From: Ilex aquifolium
Taxonomy: Eukaryota > Streptophyta > Magnoliopsida > Aquifoliales > Aquifoliaceae
NCBI GenBank assembly: GCA_951799425.1
Contig: OX637402.1
Location: 30,906,492-30,970,491 of the forward strand
DNA length: 64,000 nucleotides
Reading direction: 5' to 3'
A program made the translations under genes and the position numbers. Below the pieces are notes generated by a model that saw only the letters and a program-made list of their open reading frames with translations, was not told the DNA's origin and did not search any database. Shown one piece after another: positions 1-12,586 of the stretch. Every line of letters begins with the position of its first letter. The stretch's first letter is position 1.

Positions 1-275
1 GTTTAGTAGCGCCTGCCGCCTGGTAGTTTTACGCTAACAAACGCGACACATGAGGTCGCAATCTCCCCAACGTTACTCACAAGGCGGTAATAAGATTAGA
101 TTGGAGTATATGGAAAGGCCATAAAAACCTTTATCAAGTTATCATTTCAAAGCCTATCCAGTCTCCGGTGAAGCTCTCAACTACGACAGGAAAGAACCAC
201 CTGAGGAAAAACCTGACAAGGAGGGCTGAGATTCACTCCGCGCAGGTCCAACCGTTCCTCATAGACTCGTCGTGG

Positions 276-1895
276 ATGGGCCAGTCAGCTTCGACTGCCT
301 CGGGAGCCCTATTATCTCGTCGCGAATCCAACCACAGCCATCGATCTAAGCTCAGATCCACGGCTGTTACTTCTCCGATGGAATCCGAAGACTCAGAATC
401 CTTCGATTACGCTGAGTTTTCTGATTTTATTTCGAACCTCCCAGACGAGTGTTTGGCTTGCGTTTTTCAGTCCCTTGGATCCCGAGATCGAAAACTATGC
501 TCGCTCGTATGTCGCCGGTGGCTCAAGGTCGAGGGACAGAGCCGTCACCGTCTGTCCCTCAACGCTCAATCGGAACTTATCTCCATGATTCCTTCTCTTT
601 TCTCTCGCTTCGACGCCGTCACGAAGCTCGCTCTCAAATGTGATCGCAGCTCCGTGAGCATCGGTGACGACGCGTTAATCCTCATTGCTCTTCGTTGCCA
701 GAATCTCACTCGTCTCAAACTACGAGCTTGCCGTGAACTCACTGACAACGGAATGGCAATTTTCGCTGGAACTTGCAGAAATTTGAAGAAATTATCTTGT
801 GGATCGTGTACTTTTGGAGCTCAAGGAATGAACGCCATACTGGATAATTGCTCGTCCCTCGAGGAACTATCGGTGAAACGGCTTCGCGGAATCACCGACG
901 GAGCCGCAGCTGAGCCGATTGGGCCCGGTAAGGCCGCATCGTCCCTAAAAGTTATTTGTTTGAAAGATCTTTACAATGGCCAGTGTTTCGGACCGTTAAT
1001 CATAGGCGCGAAGAATTTGAGGACGTTGAAGCTGTTTAGGTGTTCCGGTGATTGGGATAAGCTTCTGGAAGTGGTCACGGACCGTGTCACTGGATTGGTT
1101 GAAGTTCATTTGGAGAGGCTTCAGGTTAGTGATGTTGGTTTAGATGCGCTTTCGAATTGTTTGAACCTTGAAATTTTGCATCTTGTGAAAACACCTGAGT
1201 GTACGAATTTGGGGCTTAAGACTCTTGCGGAACATTGTAAGCTATTAAGGAAGCTTCACATTGATGGGTGGAAAGCAAATAGGATTAGTGACGATGGGTT
1301 AATTGCGGTTGCCGAACACTGTCCTAATTTGCAGGAACTAGTTCTTATCGGTGTGAATCCTACGATGGTAGGTCTAGAGAAATTGGGGACGAATTGTCAG
1401 AACTTAGAAAGATTGGCTTTGTGTGGAAGTGACACTGTTGGGGATGCGGAGCTTTCGTGCATTGCTTCGAAATGTATAGCGTTGAGGAAGCTCTGTATTA
1501 AGAGTTGTCCAGTGTCTGATCATGGCATGGAAGCGCTTGCTAGTGGTTGTCCAAATTTGGTGAAGGTCAAGCTGAAGAAGTGTAGGGCGGTGACGTCTGA
1601 GGGTGCAGATTGGTTGAGGGCGAGTAGAGGATCACTGGCGGTGATCTTGGATTCCCCGGGGCCTGAGAATCCGGATGCGAGCGCTAGTGATATTGGTTTG
1701 CAAGATATCGGCATGGAGAACCCTCAAGTGGTTGCTCAAGTTGGGAATCCCAATGTTGCATCGAGCAGTGTAGGGAGGTCGACATCATTGAAGGCAAGGT
1801 TAGGGCTTATTGCTGGGAGGAGTTTAGTGGCTTGCACTTTCAGAAGGTGGTCAAGCTTCGGTGGCAGTTCTCAAAATAATCAAAGGGAGCACTGA
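276..1895 (+). CDS. SKIP2: F-box/LRR protein, SKIP2/VFB type
   Basis: This encodes the substrate-recognition subunit of an SCF ubiquitin ligase, by similarity to Arabidopsis SKIP2 and the VFB proteins. It is a single exon of 539 residues. The open frame extends upstream, but its first possible codon at 168 is GTG. The first ATG is at 276 and gives MGQSAS, the start I recall for this family. The F-box lies at about residues 50-98 (LPDECLACVFQSL, then RKLCSLVCRRWL). It is followed by a run of cysteine-type leucine-rich repeats to about residue 470 (for example CQNLTRLKLRACRELTDNGM and CPNLVKVKLKKCRAVTSEG) and a Ser-rich basic tail. The protein would act in the nucleus or cytosol, binding ASK/Skp1 through the F-box. 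The 275 bases before it hold its promoter-proximal DNA and 5' leader. The gene converges on MPDU1. The family call is firm; the choice among VFB paralogues is not. Confidence 0.93.
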   Translation: MGQSASTASGALLSRRESNHSHRSKLRSTAVTSPMESEDSESFDYAEFSDFISNLPDECLACVFQSLGSRDRKLCSLVCRRWLKVEGQSRHRLSLNAQSELISMIPSLFSRFDAVTKLALKCDRSSVSIGDDALILIALRCQNLTRLKLRACRELTDNGMAIFAGTCRNLKKLSCGSCTFGAQGMNAILDNCSSLEELSVKRLRGITDGAAAEPIGPGKAASSLKVICLKDLYNGQCFGPLIIGAKNLRTLKLFRCSGDWDKLLEVVTDRVTGLVEVHLERLQVSDVGLDALSNCLNLEILHLVKTPECTNLGLKTLAEHCKLLRKLHIDGWKANRISDDGLIAVAEHCPNLQELVLIGVNPTMVGLEKLGTNCQNLERLALCGSDTVGDAELSCIASKCIALRKLCIKSCPVSDHGMEALASGCPNLVKVKLKKCRAVTSEGADWLRASRGSLAVILDSPGPENPDASASDIGLQDIGMENPQVVAQVGNPNVASSSVGRSTSLKARLGLIAGRSLVACTFRRWSSFGGSSQNNQREH

Positions 1896-4023
1896 CCAGA
1901 ATTTAGGAGAAGAAACGGAAAGATAAAAAGGCTTTTGGCCTGCTTACATTGTTTTGCAATTGGTATGCATCCATCTGTAAAGTATTTGAATTTATGTGTT
2001 GTTTATTGCCTCTCAAATTGGATTGTCATTGTTGGAAGTTGTCATTGGGATTTTTTTCCCAACTTCCTTTTGTTTTTTCACGGAAGATAGCTGATATTGT
2101 TCTGCTGGATATGATAATTTGCTCCTTTAGTATTGTTTATGACATCAAATTGCATGGTATGTGCCAAAAGATTTAATTTGTGCATGCATTGATTCGTAAA
2201 TTTCGGGAATGTGCTATTGTGCATTAATAATGCCTTTTATCGGAGTATGCAATCATAGCATATAATAACACAGGTATTGTTGCACCTTGTTCAGAGTTGT
2301 TTATCGCTGGTTTTTGACCAATTTGGCTACTTGGGTAGCAACAATTACTTAATAGATGCCAAGGGGTGGTTGTGCTGCCAGAAAACAAAATAGGAAACAC
2401 ATCATATAGTCTCACAGGATTTGAAGTGCTAATCATTGGACAATAGAATAATAGCTTTTGTGTGTGTTCCATGGCGAGACCTTCAAATTTTGACAATTTT
2501 CCTTGCTGTCTACTTCCTAGTTTGGGAAATTTGGTCGTGTGCCGCGTTGTGTCCCCTCCATGGTATAACTTCAAATTTTAAATGCTGCCATTCTGTTTGT
2601 TCCCAGGGTTGATAAATTTGTTTGTGAAAGATAATACTGGATATCGTTTACTGCCATCTCTCCCCCCACCCTCCCAACCCAAACCCAACAAACAAAGCCT
2701 CAAACATTCACTGGAGAGGATGCGCCTGGAGCCTGAGGAAGTATCATTTGTGTATGGGTTGGGAGATCCCTGCATTAATCAATCGTTCACACACTGGCTG
2801 CAGTGAATCCATCATTTCGTAATCCTGCCAGATGACGCAAGAAGGGAACATCAAACTGATCTAAACTGGTATGCTGACCAAGTTGTGGTCAATTTTGTAG
2901 GAAAGCTGCACTTCTGGAACTGTCCTATTGTATTGGTACGCTGTCTTCAGGTGAGGCAGGCTTCTTTTTTACTTCCATTTGTGTTTCTGTCCCCAAAAGT
3001 TTTAGAAGGTATGTTATGGTCACTGTCATTTCTTCAGTGAAATTGTCAGCCGTATTCCTATATTGTATGGAACATGACTTATATTAATTCTGCAATCATT
3101 TATAGCATGCTTATATGAACGATGACTAATCTAGCATTGATCAAGGGAATAAATCTCTAACAAAAAATCAGCTCTATTGTGGACCTCACTGTCTAACCTG
3201 GCTAGTCATTTTTTGATAACCTGGGGGATGCGCGTCTATAGGTTTCACATCCAGGAGGCATTTGCCATGTTGATGCTATATGGGGCTTGTATTTCCTTGT
3301 TGATGCTTCTTTTTTGAACTTATATATTTAGATTGGTAACTAAATACGATTGTTGGTTGAGTATGCTTTTGACATATTGTGCACCTGACATTTGATTGTC
3401 TTGAAATATGGTGTTTTTGAAGGCCAATCTGGGTGTAATGTTAACAATTTACAATTATATATAAGATTTTCAAAGCTAGGTGTTGCAACACCTTAGCAGC
3501 ACTATTTGAGAGGTTTTTGTGAAATTGTTGTGCTTTTGTAGTCGTTTTTTCAAGTATGCGCTGAAGTTCTTATTTGGACCCTTCCCTAAAGGAAGCCTTT
3601 TCATGTAACAATGATAATTCTTTGTTGTAAAGCCACCAGCCTCTCTCCCAACCCTTCCCTCTCTCCTTTTCCCCCAGTTTCTGTGTATTGGGTGCATATA
3701 GATGAGAAATATATGAGCATTTTGAGAAAGTAAGGATTTAGGCATGCTTGAGGTAGGTCCAGCACGAGACTTCGAGATTTGAAGGCCCTTTCCATTGTTA
3801 CAGTTTTTTCTGTGTGTTTTGGAGGCCCTAACCTTAAACCATAGCTTTTGATCTGGATTAAGCTTCTGAAATGTGGTAGAAAAGCCTGGTTTGAGTTGGT
3901 CGGCTGGATCCCAATTTTTGGTTGGATCTGTCTTTCTTTGCAGTGTTGGTTTTTTGGGTGTGTAACTAAATGCTTGCTCGAAAAGGAAAAGAGGAAAGGG
4001 AAGGAGGGAGGGAGGGAGGGAGT

Positions 4024-4059
<36 letters not shown>

Positions 4060-4955
4060 GCCAAATCTAAATTTCTTATGGCCCCACTTTGAAATGAAAG
4101 CGTTTTGTAGAACCTCATTCACTTGTAATTGGTGGAACAAGTTCTACATGGTGCTACCATTGATGTTGTGGTGGTAGAATAAGTTGAGTAGCGTCTCTCC
4201 GCAGACATGAAAGTTTGGGTATCGTTGGTGTTGCATGCAGTACCACAGGTACTCTTGTGTAGCATTTCTAGTCATCTCTTTGGATTCATTGCCTTTCATT
4301 TCAGTTGGAAATCGTATAGGCTTAAAGTTTTCTATGATATTATCAGTGTACTGAGATTGAATCTAACTCATTTGACTTTATTTTTGATTCCCCTTGATTT
4401 TTTATTTTTTTTGGTCAAGGTTTCCCCTTGATGTTGATTCTGTTCTTTTGAGAGTTTTTGTACTTCTATCTTTGCTTGTGCTCATTTGTCGTTTAAGGTG
4501 TTTAGAAGATGAAATGTAGGTGGTTTCAAAAAGGCATCCAGAAAGGCATCTTTTTAGTGGATGAAAGTTGTTCAATGTGATAAAAAACAAATATACAAAT
4601 TTCTATCGAAAAGAAGTAAGAAATATTCATAAGCATGCTGTTTTTAACATAAAACAAACACTCGAAACTAGTAGTTCATCTGGTTGAAGGATACGATGTT
4701 GTCATTCTTACATGACAGTGGGAGAGGAGCCAAATCCCCAGAAACACATTTAGAACATGTTTTACATCAGCAGCTGTTAGATTTTTAAAATTGACATCTA
4801 AGCAAGATATTTATCAATACAAAATCAGTATAAATTTAAAAAGATGGTTGTCAGCAAAGTGATAAGTAAATCAAATTGGCAAAAGAAATTTGGAACTTTT
4901 CACCCAATGGAGGATGCTAAACAATGTTGAAGGATGCTGCCGTCTCATTCTTCTT
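1896..4955. other. Intergenic DNA between convergent SKIP2 and MPDU1
   Basis: No gene is supported here. The left part should hold the SKIP2 3' UTR (T-rich, with TTTAATTTGTGCATG-like sequence near 2170) and the right end the MPDU1 3' UTR. Open frames on both strands are short and biased. The Pro-rich one on the minus strand near 4060 is only the translation of a guanine run. The one striking item is the G34 tract listed separately. Confidence 0.6.
4001..4058 (+). repeat. (GGGA)n followed by a 34-G homopolymer
   Basis: Several GGGA/GGAG units lead into an unbroken run of 34 guanines at 4025-4058. This is a strong G-quadruplex candidate and also a place where sequencing and assembly often miscount. 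Confidence 0.9.
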
Positions 4956-7900
4956 CTATTCTGTTTTCTTCTCTGTCTTTGCAGGTGGCTTCTGATATAT
5001 CATTATTTGGCTCATGATGGTACCGTTAGTCAAGATACCAATTAGAGAGCCCAAAACAACTTCAAAGGAATCAAGGAACTCAAATACTATTGTGATGGTA
5101 AGAGAAATAGAATGTATACAGCTAATATAAGAACGATGAGACTAAGTGAATGGCAAAGAAGCAGCACAGCATGAAAACAGCAGCACAAGAAATTCACTGG
5201 AGACCCTTATTCAAATCTCAACTTGGTTGTCTATAAGACCTTTGAAAATACATTGAAAATATAACCACAGAAATCATTCTCAAGGTACTAATTCAAGTCA
5301 GAAAAGCCTCACCCGAAAAGTTTGGGATTTGTTATGAAAATATTGGTCCATGTCTACCCCATCTTGGGTCATCTTCTCGTATTTTCTTCTTCCACTAAAC
5401 TAATATACATCTACTAGGCCTCCCCTTTATCTAGGTTGTACTAGTTCTTTCTTCTTTTAAACAGAAGTAAAATGTGCCTTTCTTGACAAAAAAGATGTGA
5501 GGATGATGAAGAATCTGTAAAACAGTTGTGCAAAAGAAAGCTAGTTTTAAATGGAAAAAACCACTTGCAATTTGCCATGACTTCATTCGGGTAGAGTAAT
5601 AACTGGTGTGATACTAACGAGGGAGACTCGAAAAATTCCATACAAAATTTACTCTTTTTTTTTTTTATTGTAGGACTTTACCCTGGGTTAGAGGGAGTCC
5701 TTCCAGAAATTCTCAAGGGCCAGAGGCGAACCCTGGCCAATGAGGGGGTTTGGAAATAGTTTTCTCTTACAAAATTTACTCTTGCAACAAGCTGGAAATA
5801 CTGATCTAATGACAAACAATATTCCGTAGAAAGAGAATAAAAAGGATACCACTTATTGGAGCTTTTTCCTGGGTGCTGGTAAAAACTCTTACTGCAAAAA
5901 TAGAAAATTAAACAATGCAGGACTTATACACACTAACAACAAACTCTGTCATAGACGCAATGACCAATGTTAACTCACCCATGGAACCTCCAAAATTCAT
6001 AAAAGAGGTTATAAAGCTGAGCTCCCCTGTACTTTTGTTCTGTTCAAAGAATAGTTACCCAATATCAATATAAGCATGAAAACTAATTAAGATGCATAAA
6101 TAAGATGAAGCTATACTTAAAAAGAAGTAAAAGATTGCATTATTTCAATTATAATAAAGCCACAGAAATATAAATGCCCTCCTGTGGGTAATGGTTAAAA
6201 GATTTCATTAAAAAGAAAAAAGTAGCAGAAAAGCATGCGGATTGTGAACTATAGTTCATAATTGTAGAAAGTGATCAAATAGAATGTTATTTGACAAAAT
6301 TTGTGTTTGTCTTTTTCTATGTTCCCTTGTCCCCATAGTTGTTTGTGAGTGTAAAATCTACACCTATAATGCTTCTGGTACGAGTACTAGCTTATCCTTT
6401 ACCATCAGTCACATCTACACCTACAACAAATGCTGCTATCTGAGGCACTCTGGACCATATACATTTTAATTAATAGTCGCTTCCGTGCTCTCCCTCTCGG
6501 TCCGTTCCCACTCTCAGCTCTATGGTCTTGTATCTTAGGGCATTCACACTATGCAGAATGACCCATAAAATTGGCCATTTTAAGACCTAAACAGAGAACA
6601 TAGAGTGTCGACTTACCTTAAAGTTCTTCCAAATTTGTGGGAGTCTGGCGAAGAAAAAAATTGCATGCTGGGATGCCTGAAACATATTATTTTGGAACAA
6701 GAAAGAGGTCATACATTTTTCCATTGTGTTTGCATGGGATTATCACATACTAATACATCAGTGAGGTGAACAAGAGAAGAAAAAAAGATGAGGGAAAAGA
6801 AGCAATCATGAATGCAAATAGCCGACAGGATAGCCAATGTTGTAACTTACATATAAAGCTTCAAACAGAATGGGATCAATTTGACCAGCTAAGATAGTAG
6901 GTGCTACACCACAATATCTGTAATTTTATAAGTTAAGCAATGCAAATTTTGCTCATTCCCACATAAGGTGCAACCTTCCAAATAGACAGAAGAGAGCAAT
7001 GAATACAATTAGATCATCTAGACAATGCCAGCAAAGATTTACTCCACCAAGCAAGTAGGATACAGCAAAGCCCTAATCCATGTGGTGGTCCGCACAGGTT
7101 GAGAAAAATAGTACATTATTGCCACTAAGATTAAAGCTGCAACAGACAAGTACAAGAAGCATTAGAGTCATTGGGATTGTCATTGAGCTTCTAAAACACC
7201 AAGATAATGGAAGTTCAGTATGCAGTGCAATTTGGTGATGATACAATTTACAAACTTTGCTTGGCACTTTAAACCAAACACACTGAAAGGGATTAGGCAC
7301 TAGTTTGATTCCCATAGTTCAGGTACTTCTGTACAGCAAATGGCATTTGGTTAAAGAAGTTAACTATAATATCACACCATGCAAGACAAATATATATATG
7401 AAAGAGGTCAAATCTGGGCCATGGGAGATTACGCGGTCAAGTTCAGTGACTGAAGCAAGGTTTGTTGACTGAAGCAAGCTTCAGGTCAGAATCGTCAACA
7501 TGATTTCTGTCCATTGTGTGATTCATAATGGATGCAGTTCCATTACTAGGCAGGTCTGCAGACTTCAGCCTGTTGACATGCAAGAGATAGGATCCCAAAT
7601 TTTTGGTATGTGGCCAACAAGGAGTTTCACGATTGACCCATGAGACGAAACTAACCTTTCACTTGAAAAAGGTTGAGTTCCTTTTTATTTTATTTTCTTT
7701 TATTTTTCTTGCTCAAGAACATAAGGAGATAATGGGCAATCAAACATAGTTAGAGAGGAAGGAAACTGGGTCTTAAAGGTTAGAACCACCCGCAAGACAA
7801 TACCATCCAGACAATTGCTTTTCATTTCTCTTCTCTAATATTCTTTTCAGACCACCATAACCATCCAATTTATATTCGATTCTGGAAGATTCCCTACTTC

Positions 7901-9586
7901 CGTAAGATATCCTCATTTTTTGTCAATGGCCATTCCATTAGCGTAATAATGCAGGAACCAAGTGTCCCCCTTGCACCACCCAACCCCCGACTCCCCAACA
8001 CCGCCTTCCACCGGCTCCCCCTCCCCCACAAAAAAAAAAACCCCAAGGGTATTAGTCAGTTTCATTATTATTGGAAAAACAACCACTTCAGCGTAAATAT
8101 TAAATTGTTTTCATAAGGAACAACCAACAACAAGCGGGACTTACCAATCTGATGACATACCCACTTGAAATAGACTGAGATGGTTGCGCAAGAAAGAATG
8201 GAAAGAGAAATGGTTTCAAGAGAAAATTTGAAACAACCACCAGTTCTTTTTATTTATTTATTAATTACTACCAAAAAAGGGGGAAATTTGCAAATACAAG
8301 ACGGAGCTGATTAATGTACCTTGGATTAGAAGAAATGCCAATTCCCCATAAGCTGAAAATGGAAGCCCTTTGTGAAGACAGTAGGCCAAAGCAATGGTAT
8401 AACCAACTACTTCAAGTTCAAATGCTACAAGACTAAGCCCTCTGATACTTTTGTGCTTCAAAATTTTCAATATCTACAAAACCATATAACTACAAATGCA
8501 TCAAAATCATGAATCACAAGTTCAAAAAACAAACAGTTCATTATGTTTTAGGTGCAAGCAGAACATTCACTCAATCAATTAAGAACTAGGATCATCAGAG
8601 AACTAAACCTCATGCTTAAACACATATGATTCACCAGTCAATAGTGTTTTATATCTAACCACATTTCGATGTGAGGCATGCGTTCATAATGGTCGCTTTT
8701 GAGTCAAAACCCAAACGCAGACCATCTTATTCATGAACAAAGGACTCTAATTGACTTGATACTCTGAAAGATAATTGACATTCTGCCATGCACAATGGGT
8801 GGGAGATTTCTTCTCGTGACCTCAATTGTGCTTAGTGTTCTATGTGATGTGTATTCCCCTTCCCTCCGCAGCGTCCCCCAAGGGGAGGGGGGCGGGTTGT
8901 GAAACACAACCAAGCAATTTTTTTTTCTTTTCCTGATAAGTAAATCTTCACCAAAACAACTTGATTCCAGGGTTTACATCCTTTTCAACATTAAGATTTG
9001 TCTTTGGATTGTACACTTCAATCCTTAATTTCAAAAACAACAACATTGAAAACTCTGGCAAAATTCTTGACCGTCACCATTGCGCAGAATAACATTGGTG
9101 CTAAAATACTGTAATCTGGTTGGATCCTTCGACGTCTAATGTAAACCTAAACAAGCAACTTTTTTTTTGACAAGTAAATATTTACCAAAGCAACTTGATT
9201 CCAAGGTTTATATCTTCTTAAGCACTAAGATTTGCATTCAGATCTTACACTTCAATCCTTAAATTCTACACAAACAAAATTGGAATTTATGGAAAATTTT
9301 CGATGGCCACCACTGGATAGACACAAAAGTACGAGATGTTTCACTATCACAAAGTAAATTCAATGAAAGCCTGACCTTTGGGGGTTTTAATCCATGGTGG
9401 GTGTTGAGGGTATGTCAGCAATTGAATTACCTGAGGGACTTTGACGGTGGTAGAGGCAGCGACGATGCAGTAGCCGAGGAGCTTTGATATTAGAGGAAGC
9501 AAACAGTCTTTTTCCGGAAACTTGCCGTTGCTAAGCGATCCAAATGCACAGCTAAAGTCCACCCCAAGAAACTCCATTTGAACCAT
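4956..9586 (-). CDS. MPDU1: MPDU1 homologue, ER PQ-loop protein for dolichol-P-mannose/glucose use
   Basis: This ER membrane protein is needed for dolichol-P-mannose and dolichol-P-glucose to be used in N-glycan and GPI-anchor assembly (the animal Lec35/MPDU1 family). I resolved eight exons on the minus strand, all with GT..AG introns: 9586-9431, 8473-8320, 7136-7064, 6917-6851, 6676-6617, 6039-5979, 5891-5850 and 5059-4956. They sum to 717 nt, or 238 residues plus TAG, close to the plant family length. The N-terminus reads [13 protein letters not shown]; a second ATG three codons in (9577) is also possible. The two PQ-loop repeats are visible as [20 protein letters not shown] across exons 1-2 and [19 protein letters not shown] across exons 5-6. 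The C-terminus is lysine-rich ([10 protein letters not shown]), as in ER membrane proteins. Exons 3-8 are too short to stand out as open frames. Intron 1 carries a tandem duplication and the last intron a SINE. Confidence 0.93.
5655..5767 (-). mobile_element. SINE in the last intron of MPDU1
   Basis: This is a 113-bp insert flanked by a perfect 14-bp duplication TACAAAATTTACTC (5641-5654 and 5768-5781). Read on the minus strand it contains CCAGGGTTCGCCTCTGG, resembling a pol III B box, and ends in a poly-A tail (the T run at 5655-5666). It is probably 5'-truncated. The perfect duplication suggests a fairly recent insertion into intron 5060-5849. Confidence 0.8.
8911..9325. repeat. Diverged tandem duplication inside MPDU1 intron 1
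   Basis: Two direct copies of about 175 bp lie at about 8911-9088 and 9152-9325. Both begin CAAGCAAnTTTTTTTTT and share ACAAGTAAAT-like and CAACTTGATTCCA blocks, then CTTACACTTCAATCCTTAA-like sequence. They differ at many sites, so the duplication is old. It lies wholly within intron 8474-9430. Confidence 0.75.
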
Positions 9587-9690
9587 TTTTATCCACAGGT
9601 ACTCTCTCGGTAAAGGTTGGAGACGATTACTGAGAATTCGGACAATTAGAAGGGAAAGATCAGACGTCCCTGACTTTTACCTTTTTCCTT

Positions 9691-9728
9691 TGGGCTGGGC
9701 TTTTTTTTTTAGTCTCTTGGACTGGGCC
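9691..9728 (-). promoter_or_regulatory. TGGGCY motifs upstream of MPDU1
   Basis: Three TGGGCY-type motifs (two at 9691-9700, one at 9723-9728) lie 105-145 bp upstream of the MPDU1 ATG. TGGGCC/T (site II) elements are typical of plant housekeeping and growth genes. The functional role is inferred. Confidence 0.4.
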
Positions 9729-10362
9729 GTTGAACTGTGGGAATATGAGTTTACCAGTGGCAATCTGGTCCGATTATTTCTTTCTTCGGTATAAAAAATT
9801 AGTTTCAATAATTTATTCGGTTAATGATGTCATATACTCATAGTCAGATTAATGTATAAAATCCTGAACTAAGATTCTATTGAAAAAATAAGCATACTGA
9901 ACGATTTGGATCTCTTAGTTAGGACCGATCTGTTTACTACCAAATTGGATGATTGAAAGCAATGATGCAGATAATTGATATAAGCACTAAAAGAGACTAC
10001 CATTTTATGGGTTAATTCAATGGAACTAAAAGCTTTGATTAAAAAAAACAAAATGGAACTAAAAGCTAAATTTTTAAATTTAAATATTATACATTTACAT
10101 ATTGTCTTTACTATTGGACAAAAAAGAGATGTAAAATGTTAAAAAAATATTTTTCAATACCATATTTATGGTCCGTTTGGTAGGGTAAATGAAAAAATAG
10201 AAAGATTGAAAGTATGAGTAATACACTTTTCATCTTTCAAACGAGGAATCTTTCTTTCTTTCTTACCTTTGTGTTTGGTAAGAGGTATAAAAAATAGGAA
10301 ATATTGATTTTTTTTTTTTTTGTTTGATAAGATAAAAATATTTTTTTTTTTTTTTTTAAATA

Positions 10363-12586
10363 TCTATATAATAAAGTAGAACGAATTTGAATTTTGGAGA
10401 CAAATAGTGGTCTAGATCGTTTCGTGACCAAACAAAGTATCATCTAACGGACGACGTTATCTCAAACTGTATCAAGCTATTGACGTCTCAGATCGTTTTG
10501 ATCTGACGTACCACATTAACTCTTTTTAAATATTTTTGCTGTTCAAAATTTATAGTTTTCAAAATTGATATTCCAAAATTTAATTTCCCAACCCAATCAA
10601 ATCCGACAATTAAGCAATCTCTCGTTCCTCAACTCTGTTTCTCTCTCTCCCTAAAATACAGATTACAACTCTTATTATTATTTCCCTGATTTTATTTCCT
10701 ATATTAAGGGATCATTTTCTATACTGAGACATTGACTGTCTCTCACACTCTCGTCTTTCATGATCCTCTTTCCAAACTGAGACACATGTCTCTCCAAAAT
10801 TCTATCCTAATGCAGCTGCTCTCAATCTTTACTATTCATATCACACACACATCTTTACTGTACATATATATAGTACAAATATCGAAGACATACTATATCT
10901 ACATGTTATATCTAGGGAAAGTTTCATCTAAACACCATGTAATTGAGTCTAAATTCAATGACAACCCCTATAACAATAACTTTTGTCTCTATCAGTAGAT
11001 AAAATAATGATTTAACTAAATATTTTGTGAAAAATACTGAAATTACCCTTTATTATGTAAATAGACTAAAATGTCATCAATTCTTTCCCCATTATATATG
11101 CACTAGCCAGCTAACAAACGTAATTTCAATCATTATATTATCCCAATGAATTTTTTTTATTTTAAAACGTTGTATTATAACTTTGTTATAATATTAGTCA
11201 TCATATTATCACTCATTTGGTTACATAATCAAGTTTTTATAATTTTTATATTTTTTATCATAATATTTTTTATAGTTAAAAATGATTTTTCTATAATAAA
11301 AATTACAATCGATAAAGTCAATGTCAAAATCTCATCCATTTCTAATTCCTCTACTATCATATGTCCTCCACAACGTCGCCCGACCGCTCCTCACACATCA
11401 TACTTCATATATAAAATTTAAAATTATTTGATAAAATTTAATATTAATTGAATAAATATGATCTTAATTTTGATAAATTTAAATATTAATTTAGTTTCAA
11501 TTTGATAAAATTAAATATTAATTAAATATTAATTTGATTGAATTTAATGTTAATTGAATAAAATTGAATGTTCATTTGATGTTAAATTAAAGAAATGACA
11601 TTAATTTGATAAGGTTAAATTTTAAATTAATGGAATTTAATATTCTATTTAATAAATTAAATAGTTTAATTTAATAAAATTGAATGTCAATTTGATGTTG
11701 ATTTGATAAAAATAAATAATAACTTAATATTAAATTAAAGAAATAATATTAATTTGATGAAATCAAATATTAAATTAATATAACTAAATGCTAATTTGAT
11801 AAAATTAAATATCAATTTTATGTTGATTTGATGAGATGAAATGTTAATTTAGTTTAAATTAAATAAAGAAAATTAATTTGATAAAATTGAATATTAAATT
11901 GATCAAAATAAAGGTTAATATAATATAACTTAAATGGAGTGCATTGAAATTTCAGAATCAAGAGAGGGTGTTGTTAAAGTTAGGTCAATTTACAGGGGTG
12001 TTGTTAAAGTTAGGTTTATTTATAAGAGGTGTGGATAAAATTTACCTTATAAAATACTCGGGGATATTTTTATAAATCAACCATTATCATTAACGGTGTT
12101 CCCGACAATCACTAACATGGAGTGACATTGAAATATCAAAATTGGAAGGATGTGTCATTGAATTTAGACCTAATTAGAGGGGATCTTGATGAAAATTTTC
12201 CTTATATCTATACAAATTTATATAATAAAACACATAGGAAGTTGAATTTTATCCCCTATACATTCCCCCCCTCAAAAACCATCATATCACTCATTTCGAT
12301 CATATGTTAAACAATTTAATATTTGATTAATTTGTAATTTAACATAATTTTTATTTCAGATATTATCCATATACGATAGTATAGATCTGTTAAAAAATTT
12401 TATCGAATTACATATTTTGAGAAAATTTTGTCAATATCTTTAAAAAAATAATGGGTAAAAATAAATTTTGAATGATTTAATCAAATAAATGAAGGAAAGA
12501 AAAATTATTATTTAATATAGTGATATTGATTTTTTAGGACTCGAATTTTTTGTTCTATCGTGTCTTCAGACACGGATTATGACTAG
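10363..12586 (+). mobile_element. Non-autonomous Helitron, 2.2 kb
   Basis: It begins TCTATATAATAAAGTAG directly after A (10362) and ends GACTAG directly before T (12587), the Helitron A|T insertion with no target duplication. Just inside the 3' end is a hairpin, CGTGTCT-TC-AGACACG (12559-12574), followed by a short spacer and CTAG. No Rep/helicase coding sequence is present. The interior is very AT-rich. Its 5' end matches the minus-strand Helitron at 25197-25877. Confidence 0.87.
11420..11935. repeat. Degenerate AT-rich tandem array inside Helitron
   Basis: About 500 bp is built from diverged versions of a unit close to TTTGATAAAATTAAATATTAA, repeated roughly every 20-30 bp. Shortly after it, GTGTTGTTAAAGTTAGGT occurs twice (near 11969 and 11998). 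The array has no coding potential and probably grew by slippage. Confidence 0.7.

Noticed and set aside
168-275. A 36-codon N-terminal extension of the SKIP2-like F-box protein
   Set aside because: The open frame begins at GTG, not ATG. The first ATG (276) gives the MGQS start I recall for the family.
3601-4140. A 179-codon minus-strand frame with a long proline run
   Set aside because: The prolines are the translation of the G34 tract and GGGA repeats; nothing else in it looks coding.
10363-12586. Interpretation of the AT-rich array as a CRISPR-like or centromeric satellite repeat
   Set aside because: Units are degenerate, without unique spacers or regular length, and lie within Helitron ends.
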